This document shows, one piece after another, positions 25,192-33,148 of a stretch of 64,000 nucleotides of DNA. A program made the position numbers and the translations under genes. This DNA comes from Pseudonocardia asaccharolytica DSM 44247 = NBRC 16224 (GTDB taxonomy: Bacteria; Actinomycetota; Actinomycetes; Mycobacteriales; Pseudonocardiaceae): NCBI RefSeq assembly GCF_000423625.1, contig NZ_AUII01000006.1:124001-188000 (forward strand), written 5' to 3'. The notes under the pieces are model-generated. The model had not been told where the DNA came from. It made no database searches and saw only the letters and a program-made list of their open reading frames with translations. How positions within the stretch are numbered: position 1 is the first letter of the stretch; each line of letters begins with the position of its first letter.

Positions 25192-26238
25192 TCACTCGGC
25201 GGTGTTCTCCGGGGACGGTCGGCGCGCGCGGCTGGGCTGCACCCGCATCGGCTCGCCGGGCATCTTCGGATACTCGGGTGGGTACGGCAGCTCCCCCAGA
25301 CCGCGGTCGCGCTCGTCGGCGGCGTACCAGTCCAGCGCGGTCTCCAGCCCGCCGATCGCGATGTCCATCGCGGCATGCGGGTCACCGCGCTCGGCGAGCA
25401 GCCCGGGCACGGTGCGCAGGTCGAAGTCCTCCGGCTGGACCGACGGCAGGTCCTCCCAGGTCGCCGGCATGGACACGGTGGCCCGCGGGAGCCCGCGCAC
25501 CGACCATGCCGACGCGATCGTGCGGTCTCGGGCGGCCTGGTTGTAGTCGAGGAACACCCGCTCGCCGCGCTCCTCCTTCCACCACGCCACGGTGGCCCGA
25601 TCCGGGATCCGCTCGGTCAGCCGACGGGCGATCGCGATCACCGCCCGGCGCACCTCGATGAAGGTCCAATCGGGGCGGATCCGGGCGGACACGTGCACGC
25701 CACGCCCCCCGGAGGTCTTGGGCCAGCCGATCAGCCCGGCCTCGTCGAGCACCTCGCGCAGCGCCGCCGCGACCTCGACGGCCTCGGCGAAACCGGTGCC
25801 CGGCTGCGGGTCGAGGTCGATGCGCAGCTCGTCGGGGCGGTCCGGATCGGCCCGGCGGACCGGCCACGGGTGGAAGTCCAGGGTGCCGAGGTTGGCCGCC
25901 CAAGCAATCACGGCGGGCTCGCTCGGGGCCACCGACTCGGCGGTCCGCCCGCTCGGGAACGTCACCGTCGCCGTCCGCACCCACGACGGGGCGCCCTTGG
26001 GCACCCGCTTGGCGAAGAACGGCTCGCCCTCCACCCCGTCCGGGAAGCGCTTCAGGTTGGTGGGCCGGTCGAGCAGCACGCGCAGCATCGGCTCGGCGAC
26101 GGCCAGGTAGTACTCGACGACCTCCCGCTTCGTGATGCCCCGCTCCGGAAAGTAGATCTTGTCCGGGTTGGACAGCCGGACCGTGCGGTTGCCGTCCGGG
26201 CCCGGCACCGTCAGCTGCACCACCGTCTTGGCCGTCAT
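25192..26238 (-). CDS. LigD-type DNA polymerase domain protein (stand-alone)
   Basis: 348-residue archaeo-eukaryotic-primase-superfamily polymerase matching the PolDom of LigD, which fills gaps with ribo- or deoxynucleotides during non-homologous end joining. Motif I is ELRIDLDPQPG (metal-binding Asp pair), motif II SGGRGVHV with His, and the N-terminal LSNPDKIYFPERGITKREVV is characteristic. Ligase and nuclease domains are absent and no ku gene is near, so it is a separate polymerase as in mycobacteria that encode extra PolDom copies. ATG at 26238; the LuxR gene lies 29 bp upstream in the same direction. Confidence 0.88.
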   Translation of the reverse strand: MTAKTVVQLTVPGPDGNRTVRLSNPDKIYFPERGITKREVVEYYLAVAEPMLRVLLDRPTNLKRFPDGVEGEPFFAKRVPKGAPSWVRTATVTFPSGRTAESVAPSEPAVIAWAANLGTLDFHPWPVRRADPDRPDELRIDLDPQPGTGFAEAVEVAAALREVLDEAGLIGWPKTSGGRGVHVSARIRPDWTFIEVRRAVIAIARRLTERIPDRATVAWWKEERGERVFLDYNQAARDRTIASAWSVRGLPRATVSMPATWEDLPSVQPEDFDLRTVPGLLAERGDPHAAMDIAIGGLETALDWYAADERDRGLGELPYPPEYPKMPGEPMRVQPSRARRPSPENTAE

Positions 26239-26267
26239 GCGCCGGACGCTACCGCCTCGCCCCGTCC

Positions 26268-29048
26268 TCAACCATGACCGTCGTTTCGGCGGCCGGCACC
26301 GCGCGATTCGCGGCTCGCGGTGCCCAAACGACGATCACGACCTGCTGCCGGGTTCGTGCTCAGCACCTGGCTGTAGCGCGGCCGCGGGGCATGCGGCGCC
26401 ACGGCGGGGCAGGGCTCGGTCGCCGCCACCGGGGCCGCCGGGCGGCGCCCCAACGCCGCGCGCAGCTCGATCCGGCTGTTGATGCCGAGCTTGGCGTAGA
26501 CATTGGCCAGATGCGCCTCGACCGTCCGTCTGGACAGGACGAGCCGTTCGGCGATGGCCTGGTTGGTCAGTCCGGCGAGTGCCAGCCGGGCCACCTCGTC
26601 CTCCCGCGACGTCAGCTCCGGCGACACCAGTCCGGCGAGCGCAGGGGTCCGCAGCGTCTCGCACGAACGCGCGAGCTGTCTGGCCCGCGCCGTCGCGACG
26701 GCGGCACCGCGCCGGTCACCCGCACGTTCGTAGGCCGTGGCGGCCTGGCCGGCGGCATCGGCGGCCAGGATGCGCAGCCCCATGCGTTCGAAGCGTCCCG
26801 CCACCTCCTCCAGCTGCGCCGCGACCCCGGTGACCGCGGCCTCGGCGTGCTGCGCGTACGCCCGCACGAGCGGACCGTCGACCTTGACGACCAGTGCACG
26901 CAGCCGGTCGGCCACCTGCCGGGCGTAGCCGATCCGGACGGCGACATGCAGCGCCCGGGCCTCGAGCGCCCACTCCCCCAGCTCCGCGGCCTCGGCCGCC
27001 GCCAGCACGGCCCGGTCCGCCGCCTCCACGAGCTTGTCCTGGGCCGCGGCACTCCACGCCTTGGCCAGCAGCGCATGACCGCCTCGCCGCAGACCGAAGT
27101 CCGCTTCGGACGACTCCTCGTCGGCGGGACTCCCGTCTCCGGTGAGGGCGTGGGCCTGCGCCAGATGGTCGGCGCACAACCCGCGCAGGCCGACCGGATC
27201 GAACCGGTCCAGGCACGCGGACGCCTCGGTCAGCCAGCGCACGGCCGTCCGTGGCTGCCCCGCGACGAGCGCGGCCTGGCCCAGATGGAGCACGGAGACG
27301 GCATCGTCGACTCCTTCCGGTCCGCTCAGACAGTCCTGGTAGAGCTGCGTGGCCCGGCGCCGCAGTTCACGAGTCCGGCCGGACAGCTCCAGGGCGAGCA
27401 GCTCCGCGTGCGCCAGCACGATCCTCGACCACCCCGCCGCGGTGGCCGTGCGACAGCGTTCGAGCGTGACCCATCCGGATGCGATGGTGGTCAGCGCCTC
27501 GTCGAACCGCCCGGCTGTCGCCAGTGCGGTCGCCCGCGCGGCCGCGACGAGCGACCCGGGCGCGGAGGGGTCATCCGTGCCGGCCCCGACGGTGCCGGCG
27601 AGCTCCAGGGCCTCGGCCACCCCGCCGGTGAGGAACGCGAGCAGGCTGCGGGCCCCGAGCACATCGCACCGGACCGGTTTCGACAGGGCCGCCGCGTCCG
27701 GCTGCTGCAGCACGGTCGCGGCCGTGTCCCCCCTGCCGAAGCCGCCGAGCAGGTTGAGGGCCCGCACGACCGCGAGGTCACCCGCCTCGTCCGCGCAGCC
27801 GACCAGAGTGGCGGCCACGGTGGCGACTCGTTCGGCCTCGACCGTCTGGCCCTGCCAGTGCAACGCCTCCATGAGCGCGAGATGGGCGGGGAAACCCCCG
27901 CCGCCCTCGATCGCGGTCCGGGCCAGACGTTCGGCGAGACCGTGCTGCCGCCGACCGAGGGCCTGCCGGGCGCCCGCGACGAGCAGATCGCTGTCGAGCT
28001 GCGGCTTGTCGCTGTCCAGCAGCAGGATACTGACACGCAGAGGGTCGACCGTGCCCGGCGCGGAACAGGTCTCGGCGACCTGCCGGCACAGCCGGCCCCG
28101 GGCGGCCTCGGGGACCTGGGCGCGAACGACCTCCCGGTGCAGCGGATGGGCGAGCCGGGCCTGTGCGGTCCGGCCCGTCCGCTCGACGACGATGAGCCCC
28201 CGCCGCTCCAGCGCGGTCACCGCCTCCGGATTCGCCAGCGTGAGCAGCCGGTCCAGTGGCAGCGGCCCACCGACCGCCAGGATCTCCAGGGCGGCCTGCT
28301 CGCCGGTGCCCAGCTCACCGAGATGGGTCCGGACCACCTCCGTCAGCCGGCAGGTCGGGGCGAGCCCACCCTCCCAGCGCCACACCCCGTCCCGGACCTG
28401 CAACCGTCCGGTGGCGTATCCCGCCTCGATCAGTTCGCGCAGGTACAGCGGGTTGCCTCGGCTGAGCCGCCACAGGAACTCGGTCGTCCGGGCCGTCACG
28501 ATGCCGTCGAGGGTCGCGTGGACCAGCCGTCGGGTATCGGCCCGGCTGAGCGGCAGCAGTTCCAGCCGGTCGGCCAGCGCGTCCTTCCACAGCGCCGCGA
28601 TCGGGGCCGGGATCGGCGAATCGGAGGGCACCACCAGCACGAGGGCGGCCGTGCCGCTCAGCGCGATCTGATGCAGCAGCGTCATCGAGAGGTCGTCGAG
28701 CAGATGCGCGTCGTCGACTCCGATGAACCGTCGCGCCTGCCCATCCCCGGTGAACGCGAACACCGCCCGCTGCAACAGGGTGAACAGGCTGGATGTCGTA
28801 TCGCTCACCGGGACCAGATGCGCCAGCGCCCCCAACGGGATGGCCTGCGCCGCGCTGGTCCCCGCGGCCCAGCAGGTCGGCCGCCGGCAGGCCTCCGCCT
28901 GCGCGAGCGCCTCCCTCGCAAGTCGCGACTTGCCGAGCCCGGCCGTGCCGGTGACGACCACATTGCGTGGTGCGGCGGCACTGAAACAATCCGCGATGAA
29001 TCGAAGCTCTGCCTGTCGGCCGGTGAAGGCCCAATTCTCACTTGTCAT
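26268..29048 (-). CDS. Large LuxR-family ATPase regulator (LAL/MalT-like)
   Basis: 926-residue STAND-type transcription factor. N-terminal NTPase: Walker A GTAGLGKS (residues 34-41), Walker B region RFIGVDDAHLLDD. The middle is a long Ala/Leu-rich TPR-like helical region, and the C-terminal LuxR helix-turn-helix is clear in LTSREDEVARLALAGLTNQA and SRRTVEAHLANVYAKLGI. LAL regulators control secondary-metabolite clusters; this gene lies downstream of the RRE-M50 protease and the precursor-like peptide in the same orientation, making it the candidate regulator of that system. ATG at 29048 begins the ATPase; a longer frame upstream is low-complexity and rejected. A 50-residue Arg/Ala tail follows the HTH. 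Confidence 0.87.
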   Translation of the reverse strand: MTSENWAFTGRQAELRFIADCFSAAAPRNVVVTGTAGLGKSRLAREALAQAEACRRPTCWAAGTSAAQAIPLGALAHLVPVSDTTSSLFTLLQRAVFAFTGDGQARRFIGVDDAHLLDDLSMTLLHQIALSGTAALVLVVPSDSPIPAPIAALWKDALADRLELLPLSRADTRRLVHATLDGIVTARTTEFLWRLSRGNPLYLRELIEAGYATGRLQVRDGVWRWEGGLAPTCRLTEVVRTHLGELGTGEQAALEILAVGGPLPLDRLLTLANPEAVTALERRGLIVVERTGRTAQARLAHPLHREVVRAQVPEAARGRLCRQVAETCSAPGTVDPLRVSILLLDSDKPQLDSDLLVAGARQALGRRQHGLAERLARTAIEGGGGFPAHLALMEALHWQGQTVEAERVATVAATLVGCADEAGDLAVVRALNLLGGFGRGDTAATVLQQPDAAALSKPVRCDVLGARSLLAFLTGGVAEALELAGTVGAGTDDPSAPGSLVAAARATALATAGRFDEALTTIASGWVTLERCRTATAAGWSRIVLAHAELLALELSGRTRELRRRATQLYQDCLSGPEGVDDAVSVLHLGQAALVAGQPRTAVRWLTEASACLDRFDPVGLRGLCADHLAQAHALTGDGSPADEESSEADFGLRRGGHALLAKAWSAAAQDKLVEAADRAVLAAAEAAELGEWALEARALHVAVRIGYARQVADRLRALVVKVDGPLVRAYAQHAEAAVTGVAAQLEEVAGRFERMGLRILAADAAGQAATAYERAGDRRGAAVATARARQLARSCETLRTPALAGLVSPELTSREDEVARLALAGLTNQAIAERLVLSRRTVEAHLANVYAKLGINSRIELRAALGRRPAAPVAATEPCPAVAPHAPRPRYSQVLSTNPAAGRDRRLGTASRESRGAGRRNDGHG

Positions 29049-29423
29049 AGCACTGACCGCGACACGCTTGCCGGCGCGCCGCTCCCCCCTGGCCTGAGTA
29101 TTGCCTGGACATACCCCCCGCGCAGTGCCCCGATGGCTCCGACGATAGACCCCTACCCCCCTTCTGGCCATGGGAAACGCCTCGGCAGCCGTAGCTCTGG
29201 TCAATCCGCGCGGCGCGGTTCGGACGTCGCGCCGCCGGACTACGCCGAACGGCCCCACCCAGTATCATCTGATTAAGACGGTATGACGGTGAGCATGGCG
29301 CCGCGGCGGCGTCGGCGAATTCTCGTTTCCGAATTCATGTCGAGAGGGTGAACGAGAGAGCCGGTCACGATATGCGAATGACCCCGGAAATCGACGGTGG
29401 CCGAGGACGGCGGCTGATCGGGC
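29049..29423. other. Long intergenic region before LuxR regulator
   Basis: 375 bp with no supported gene, less GC-rich than its surroundings. It contains two CGAATTC heptamers 14 bp apart (29316-29322 and 29330-29336) and on the minus strand a possible -10 element GATACT near 29263. It probably holds the promoter of the LuxR regulator and the 3' end of the protease transcript. Confidence 0.4.
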
Positions 29424-31718
29424 TCACTGCGCGGCACCCGTCTCGGCCGGCGCCGACGCCGGTACCGGTGCCGTCGCCGCTGGTGCCGGCACGGGCGTGG
29501 GCGCCGGTGCCTTGCGGAATGCGCGGTCGAGTAGCACCACGGCCAGCACCGCCAGGATCGGGGCCACCAGCAGCAGCGCCGTCGTCGCGTGCGGGCCGGG
29601 CGCGGCGACGCAGACGACCAGCGCGCCCGCCGCACCCGCGGCGGGCCGCAGCCTGCGTGACCGGGACCAGGCGGCGCCGAGCATCGCGGCGGCGCCGAGC
29701 AGGACCGGCAGCAGCGTCGGTGGCACCGGGCCGGCCCCGGTGACCACGAGCGGGCCGTCGCCGGTGGCCGCCACCGCGACGGCCGCGGCGGCCCCGGCCA
29801 GCACCGCGCCGCCGAGCAGGCGAACCACCCCGGGGCGCGAGGCACCGGCCAGCAGCGCGCTCGCGCCGGCGGCACCCAGCGCGACGGCCGCCAGCGGCGC
29901 CGTCAGCACCCCGATGACCGTCGCCACCACAGCCACTGCGTTCTCGGTCCGGCCCCGTCCGACGGTCGCGGCCGCCAGGATCAGCCACGCCGCGGCGAGC
30001 CCGCCGGGATCGATCGAACCGTGCAGCAGCACCAGCCCACCCAGACCGACGGCCAGCGCCGCCGCCGGGGGCCGCACCCGGCAGCGGCGGACCACCGGCC
30101 ACAGCGCAAGGCATCCGGCCAGGCCGGCGGCGATCGCCGCCACCCGGACGATATCCGGAAGCACCGGTGGCGCGTAGCCCGAGAGCAGGACCTGCAAGGC
30201 CGCGAGCTGATGCACCGCGACGGCATCCGGCCAGGACGGCAGCATGGCCAGACCGGCGACGGCCGACGCGGAATCGGCGAGTGCGGTCTCGCCCGGGGTC
30301 GCGCCCCGGGTGCCCATCCGGACCAGCACGATCCCGGCGATGAGCGCCAGGCCCGCTGCCGCGGTGATGAACCACCCCCGGCCCGCGGCGGCACGCGGTT
30401 GCGGTCCGGTCCGGGTCCCGCCGGCCGCGCTCGCCGGGCGATGGCGTCGCCCGAGCACGCCGATGAGCGTGCGACCGAACGCGGCCGCGATCATCACGAG
30501 GCCCGCCCACGGCAGGATCAGCAGGCTCACCTGGATCATGCCCAGCGTGGCGGCGGCGACCTGCCCGGTCCGGATGGCCTCGGCGACGCCCGCGGTGATC
30601 ACCTGCAGGGAGTCCCACACCATCGGCAGGATGCGGGGCATCGCGAACACGAGCAGGGCGAAGAAGTACAGCAGGCAGGGAACGGCCAGCAGGACCCACA
30701 CCGTGATCACCCGCCGGGTCCACGGCTTGAGCTCCGCGACCCGCGGATGGGGCTCGCGACCGGGGATGAGGCTGCGCAACACCGGCCCGAGGAGGCTGAA
30801 CAGGTCCGGGACGCCCGCGAGGTCGCTGAGGATGTAGTAGCCGTCCAGCCGCAGCGAGGGCAGGAACTGCCAGATCGTCTGGACGTGCAGCAGGACAAGG
30901 GTGATCAACAGCCACGGCGCTCCCGTGACCAGGTAGGCGGCACCCGCGACGATCAGGAACAGGACATTGAAATAGATACCGCCCAGATCCGTTCGCAGCC
31001 GCCCGGTCCGGTCCAGGCGATAGGCGTCGGTGACCGTGCTGTACATCGCGGGCCAGACCAGATAGATGCCGATGCCCATCGGCCCGGGGCGCGCACCGCC
31101 GTAGCGGCAGGCCGTTACGTGGCCGCACTCGTGGAACATCCCGAAGACGAAGACGACCACGAGCACGAACAGCGTCGCGATCGGCTCGTGGACCAGCGTC
31201 TGCACGCTCGGCAGCAGCTGAGCGATTCCACCCAGCACGACGATCGCGACGTCGACGGCGACCAGCGCGAGCAGCGCGGCGATCACCACGGGTCGCCAGA
31301 ACAGCGGCCGGAACAGACCCGCGATGACCCACGCCGCCGCCGCGGGCACCACCGTGGTCCGAGAGCGCAGGGCCAGCAGCGGATCCGGGCGGACCGACCG
31401 GGGCTGAGCCTCCCCGTCCGCGGCGGCGATGAGCCCCGCGGGCCGCAGCTTGTTGTCGACCAGGTAGGTGATCTGTTCGCCGGTGAGGCTCCTGCCGAAC
31501 TGGTCGCTGACCATGATGGCCACCTCGTCGGCGGTGCGTTTCCCGTCGATGTCCGCCAGCACCAGGTACAGCAGCCGAGGGAGCTGGATGATCTGGCCGT
31601 CGGCCCGTCCGACCAGGTACTGCGGCTCCTGGAAGCCCGAGTCGCGGTATTCACCGATCAGCTCGACGCCTGCGGCCAACCGGAGTGTCGGCGGCGCCTC
31701 CGTCCGAGCCTCGAGCAC
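29424..31718 (-). CDS. Membrane M50 metalloprotease with N-terminal PqqD/RRE-like domain
   Basis: 764-residue polytopic protein. Residues about 12-100 form a PqqD-like winged-helix (IQLPRLLYLVLADIDGKRTA, then TYLVDNKLRPAGLI), the fold that binds leader peptides of ribosomal peptides. Next come membrane helices with the zinc motif HECGH (196-200) and the third-ligand motif LDG (Asp 292) of site-2-type M50 proteases. The last 350 residues are a second, Ala/Gly-rich membrane module ending in a Pro/Ala tail. GTG at 31718 is preferred; an in-frame GTG at 31817 would run the coding region through a 13-bp hairpin. Placed 119 bp after a leader-bearing small peptide, it probably binds, cleaves and perhaps exports that peptide. 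Confidence 0.8.
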   Translation of the reverse strand: MLEARTEAPPTLRLAAGVELIGEYRDSGFQEPQYLVGRADGQIIQLPRLLYLVLADIDGKRTADEVAIMVSDQFGRSLTGEQITYLVDNKLRPAGLIAAADGEAQPRSVRPDPLLALRSRTTVVPAAAAWVIAGLFRPLFWRPVVIAALLALVAVDVAIVVLGGIAQLLPSVQTLVHEPIATLFVLVVVFVFGMFHECGHVTACRYGGARPGPMGIGIYLVWPAMYSTVTDAYRLDRTGRLRTDLGGIYFNVLFLIVAGAAYLVTGAPWLLITLVLLHVQTIWQFLPSLRLDGYYILSDLAGVPDLFSLLGPVLRSLIPGREPHPRVAELKPWTRRVITVWVLLAVPCLLYFFALLVFAMPRILPMVWDSLQVITAGVAEAIRTGQVAAATLGMIQVSLLILPWAGLVMIAAAFGRTLIGVLGRRHRPASAAGGTRTGPQPRAAAGRGWFITAAAGLALIAGIVLVRMGTRGATPGETALADSASAVAGLAMLPSWPDAVAVHQLAALQVLLSGYAPPVLPDIVRVAAIAAGLAGCLALWPVVRRCRVRPPAAALAVGLGGLVLLHGSIDPGGLAAAWLILAAATVGRGRTENAVAVVATVIGVLTAPLAAVALGAAGASALLAGASRPGVVRLLGGAVLAGAAAAVAVAATGDGPLVVTGAGPVPPTLLPVLLGAAAMLGAAWSRSRRLRPAAGAAGALVVCVAAPGPHATTALLLVAPILAVLAVVLLDRAFRKAPAPTPVPAPAATAPVPASAPAETGAAQ

Positions 31719-31774
31719 CCCACCTTCGGTGACGATGACGATCCCCCCACACGTGCTCGTTCGGACGCAACGGA

Positions 31775-31803
31775 TAGGGGCGGCCGGTATCCGGCCGCCC
31801 CTA
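31775..31803 (-). terminator. Hairpin between precursor peptide and protease gene
   Basis: Perfect 13-bp arms TAGGGGCGGCCGG and CCGGCCGCCCCTA around TAT. It lies 35 bp after the stop of the small peptide and 57 bp before the preferred protease start, with no T-tract. Such partial terminators commonly keep structural peptides in excess over their processing enzymes. Confidence 0.6.
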
Positions 31804-31837
31804 CCGCGGTCGCTCACGAGTCTGTCAACGCAGACCG

Positions 31838-32095
31838 TCAGTCGAACAGGTTGCCCACGGCCCAGCCACCGTTGCCACCGTTGCCACCCACGGCGATGGC
31901 CTCGTTGATCTGGTTGGCCTCGGCATCGCCGAACACCGACAGCGCAAAGTTGACGTTGCCGGCGTTGATGGCGAGGGCGTCGCCACCCCTACCGCCGTCG
32001 CCGCCGACGCCGACGCCGACGATCATGGTCGTGCGGGCGGGAAGCAGCTCGACGTGCTGGCTGTCCAGTTCCGCGATGCTCAGAGCATCCGACAT
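31838..32095 (-). CDS. Candidate ribosomal peptide precursor (leader plus Gly-rich core)
   Basis: 85-residue peptide. Residues 1-24 look like a conserved leader: MSDALSIAELDSQHVELLPA with ELDSQHVELLPAR as the striking motif. The rest is free of Cys and very rich in Gly, Asn, Ala and Val, with two Gly blocks (VGVGGDGGRGGDA and VGGNGGNGGWAVG) separated by INAGNVNFALSVFGDAEANQ. The DNA of the second block is a tandem GGTGGCAAC repeat. ATG at 32095 has an excellent ribosome site (GGGAGGACGAAA). With the RRE-M50 protease downstream this fits a precursor/processing pair; I cannot assign it to a named RiPP class. Alternatively it is a small secreted structural peptide. Confidence 0.7.
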   Translation of the reverse strand: MSDALSIAELDSQHVELLPARTTMIVGVGVGGDGGRGGDALAINAGNVNFALSVFGDAEANQINEAIAVGGNGGNGGWAVGNLFD

Positions 32096-32110
32096 TTTCG
32101 TCCTCCCGGA

Positions 32111-32211
32111 CTTCGGGCCCCGAAGGGCACCATCCATCGGCCACGAGGCACCGCTCCAGGTGCGCCTCCCCCTCGATCCGGGGCGTCACCGGCGACTCGC
32201 ACCTGGAGCGG
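32111..32211 (-). promoter_or_regulatory. Symmetrical elements upstream of precursor gene
   Basis: A perfect 14-bp inverted repeat, CCGCTCCAGGTGCG (32151-32164) and CGCACCTGGAGCGG (32198-32211), has 33 bp between its arms and lies 56-116 bp upstream of the precursor ATG. A shorter palindrome, CTTCGGGCCCCGAAG (32111-32125), sits just 5' of the ribosome site. They may be operator sites for the LuxR regulator or 5'-UTR structure. Confidence 0.5.
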
Positions 32212-32465
32212 ACCTCTCCTGGAACCGGCCTCTCTGGCTGTCTGACGAGGCCAAAGCCATAGTCACCCGGCGGTCGCACACTGTCATCACTTAGTTCGGG
32301 CCCGCGGCTACCTAAACTCCCGACCGGCCGCCGCCCAGATTTCGGACCTGCGAGCAAGCTCTTCAGATCACCCATCCCTGGGGCTTTGTCGGATTCGGCG
32401 AGGACCGAACCGGACTGACAGTCCGGTGCCACGTGCACCCGGCCGTGGCGCGTTACCGTTGACGC
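32212..32465. other. Divergent intergenic region, precursor / msrB
   Basis: 254 bp without a gene. It must carry the promoters of the precursor peptide (leftward) and msrB (rightward). One clear symmetrical site is ACCGGACT-GAC-AGTCCGGT (32409-32427), 8-bp arms, 39 bp before the msrB ATG, a possible operator. Base composition is slightly lower in GC than coding DNA. Confidence 0.4.
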
Positions 32466-32894
32466 ATGGATCCGGTCACGGAACACGCGCCCAAGGTCGT
32501 CAGGTCCGACGAGGAGTGGCGCCGGCTGCTGAACCCGGCGGAGTATCACGTGCTGCGACAGGCCGGCACCGAGCGTCCCTTCACCGGGGAGTACACCGAC
32601 ACCAAGACGGTCGGTGTCTATTCGTGCCGGGCCTGTGGGGCGGAGCTGTTCCGCAGCGACGCGAAGTTCGAATCGCACTGCGGCTGGCCGTCGTTCTTCA
32701 CCCCGCTCGCCGGCCACGCGGTCATCGAGCGCACCGATACGAGTCTTGGCATGCGCCGGGTCGAGGTGCTGTGCGCCCGCTGCCACAGCCACCTCGGGCA
32801 TGTCTTCTCCGGTGAGGGCTACGACACGCCCACCGACCTGCGGTACTGCATCAACTCGGTGAGCCTGCGGCTGGTACCGAGCGAAGCCGAGTAG
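32466..32894 (+). CDS. msrB: Peptide methionine (R)-S-oxide reductase MsrB
   Basis: 142-residue enzyme that reduces methionine-R-sulfoxide in oxidised proteins with thioredoxin. The two zinc CxxC pairs are CRAC and CARC; the catalytic Cys is in RYCINSVSL, and the conserved SHCGWPSFF and SHLGHVF blocks are intact. ATG at 32466 gives the normal family N-terminus. It stands alone; its neighbours are the peptide system on the left and a degenerated region on the right. Confidence 0.95.
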   Translation: MDPVTEHAPKVVRSDEEWRRLLNPAEYHVLRQAGTERPFTGEYTDTKTVGVYSCRACGAELFRSDAKFESHCGWPSFFTPLAGHAVIERTDTSLGMRRVEVLCARCHSHLGHVFSGEGYDTPTDLRYCINSVSLRLVPSEAE

Positions 32895-32910
32895 ACGAAA
32901 AGTCACCACC

Positions 32911-33012
32911 CGGCGCGGCCGCGGCTACGCTCCCGAGGCTGCCCGGGCCCTGACGGAGTTCGCCCTCACCGCCCCAGGCGTCCACACCGTCTACGCCAAC
33001 GTGGAACTGCCG
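32911..33012 (+). pseudogene. Remnant of a GNAT acetyltransferase
   Basis: In one plus-strand frame the DNA reads RRGRGYAPEAARALTEFALT then APGVHTVYANVELP, which is motif A (acetyl-CoA pyrophosphate loop) and the following strand of a GCN5-type acetyltransferase. Neither the N-terminal half nor the remaining C-terminus is present. The next 130 bp (to the methyltransferase stop) are less GC-rich and hold no recognisable gene. Confidence 0.6.
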
Positions 33013-33148
33013 ATCCCGCACATCCCGAGCAAGACGCCATCAACACAATCTCGTACGACCCAGCCATCACCAATGTCAGCCCGGAGAACATGTGTGGGCA
33101 GCGCACTGGTCGGACGACCACAGCCCACTGGGGACGGCATGCCCGCAG

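Noticed and set aside
26274..29276. 1000-codon plus-strand frame opposite the LuxR regulator
   Set aside because: Low-complexity Arg/Gly/Gln composition with no domain; the minus-strand gene has clear ATPase and HTH motifs.
29273..29338. 21-residue minus-strand peptide (MNSETRIRRRRRG...) between the protease and the LuxR gene
   Set aside because: No ribosome site and no conserved character; probably chance.
31719..31817. Extended N-terminus of the M50 protease from GTG 31817
   Set aside because: The extension would be translated through the 13-bp hairpin and has no family character; GTG 31718 with GAAGGTGGG upstream fits better.
33013..33148. Stretch AINTISYDPAITNVSPEN on the plus strand after the GNAT remnant
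   Set aside because: It looks protein-like and is less GC-rich, but it is too short to assign or to tie to the GNAT fragment.
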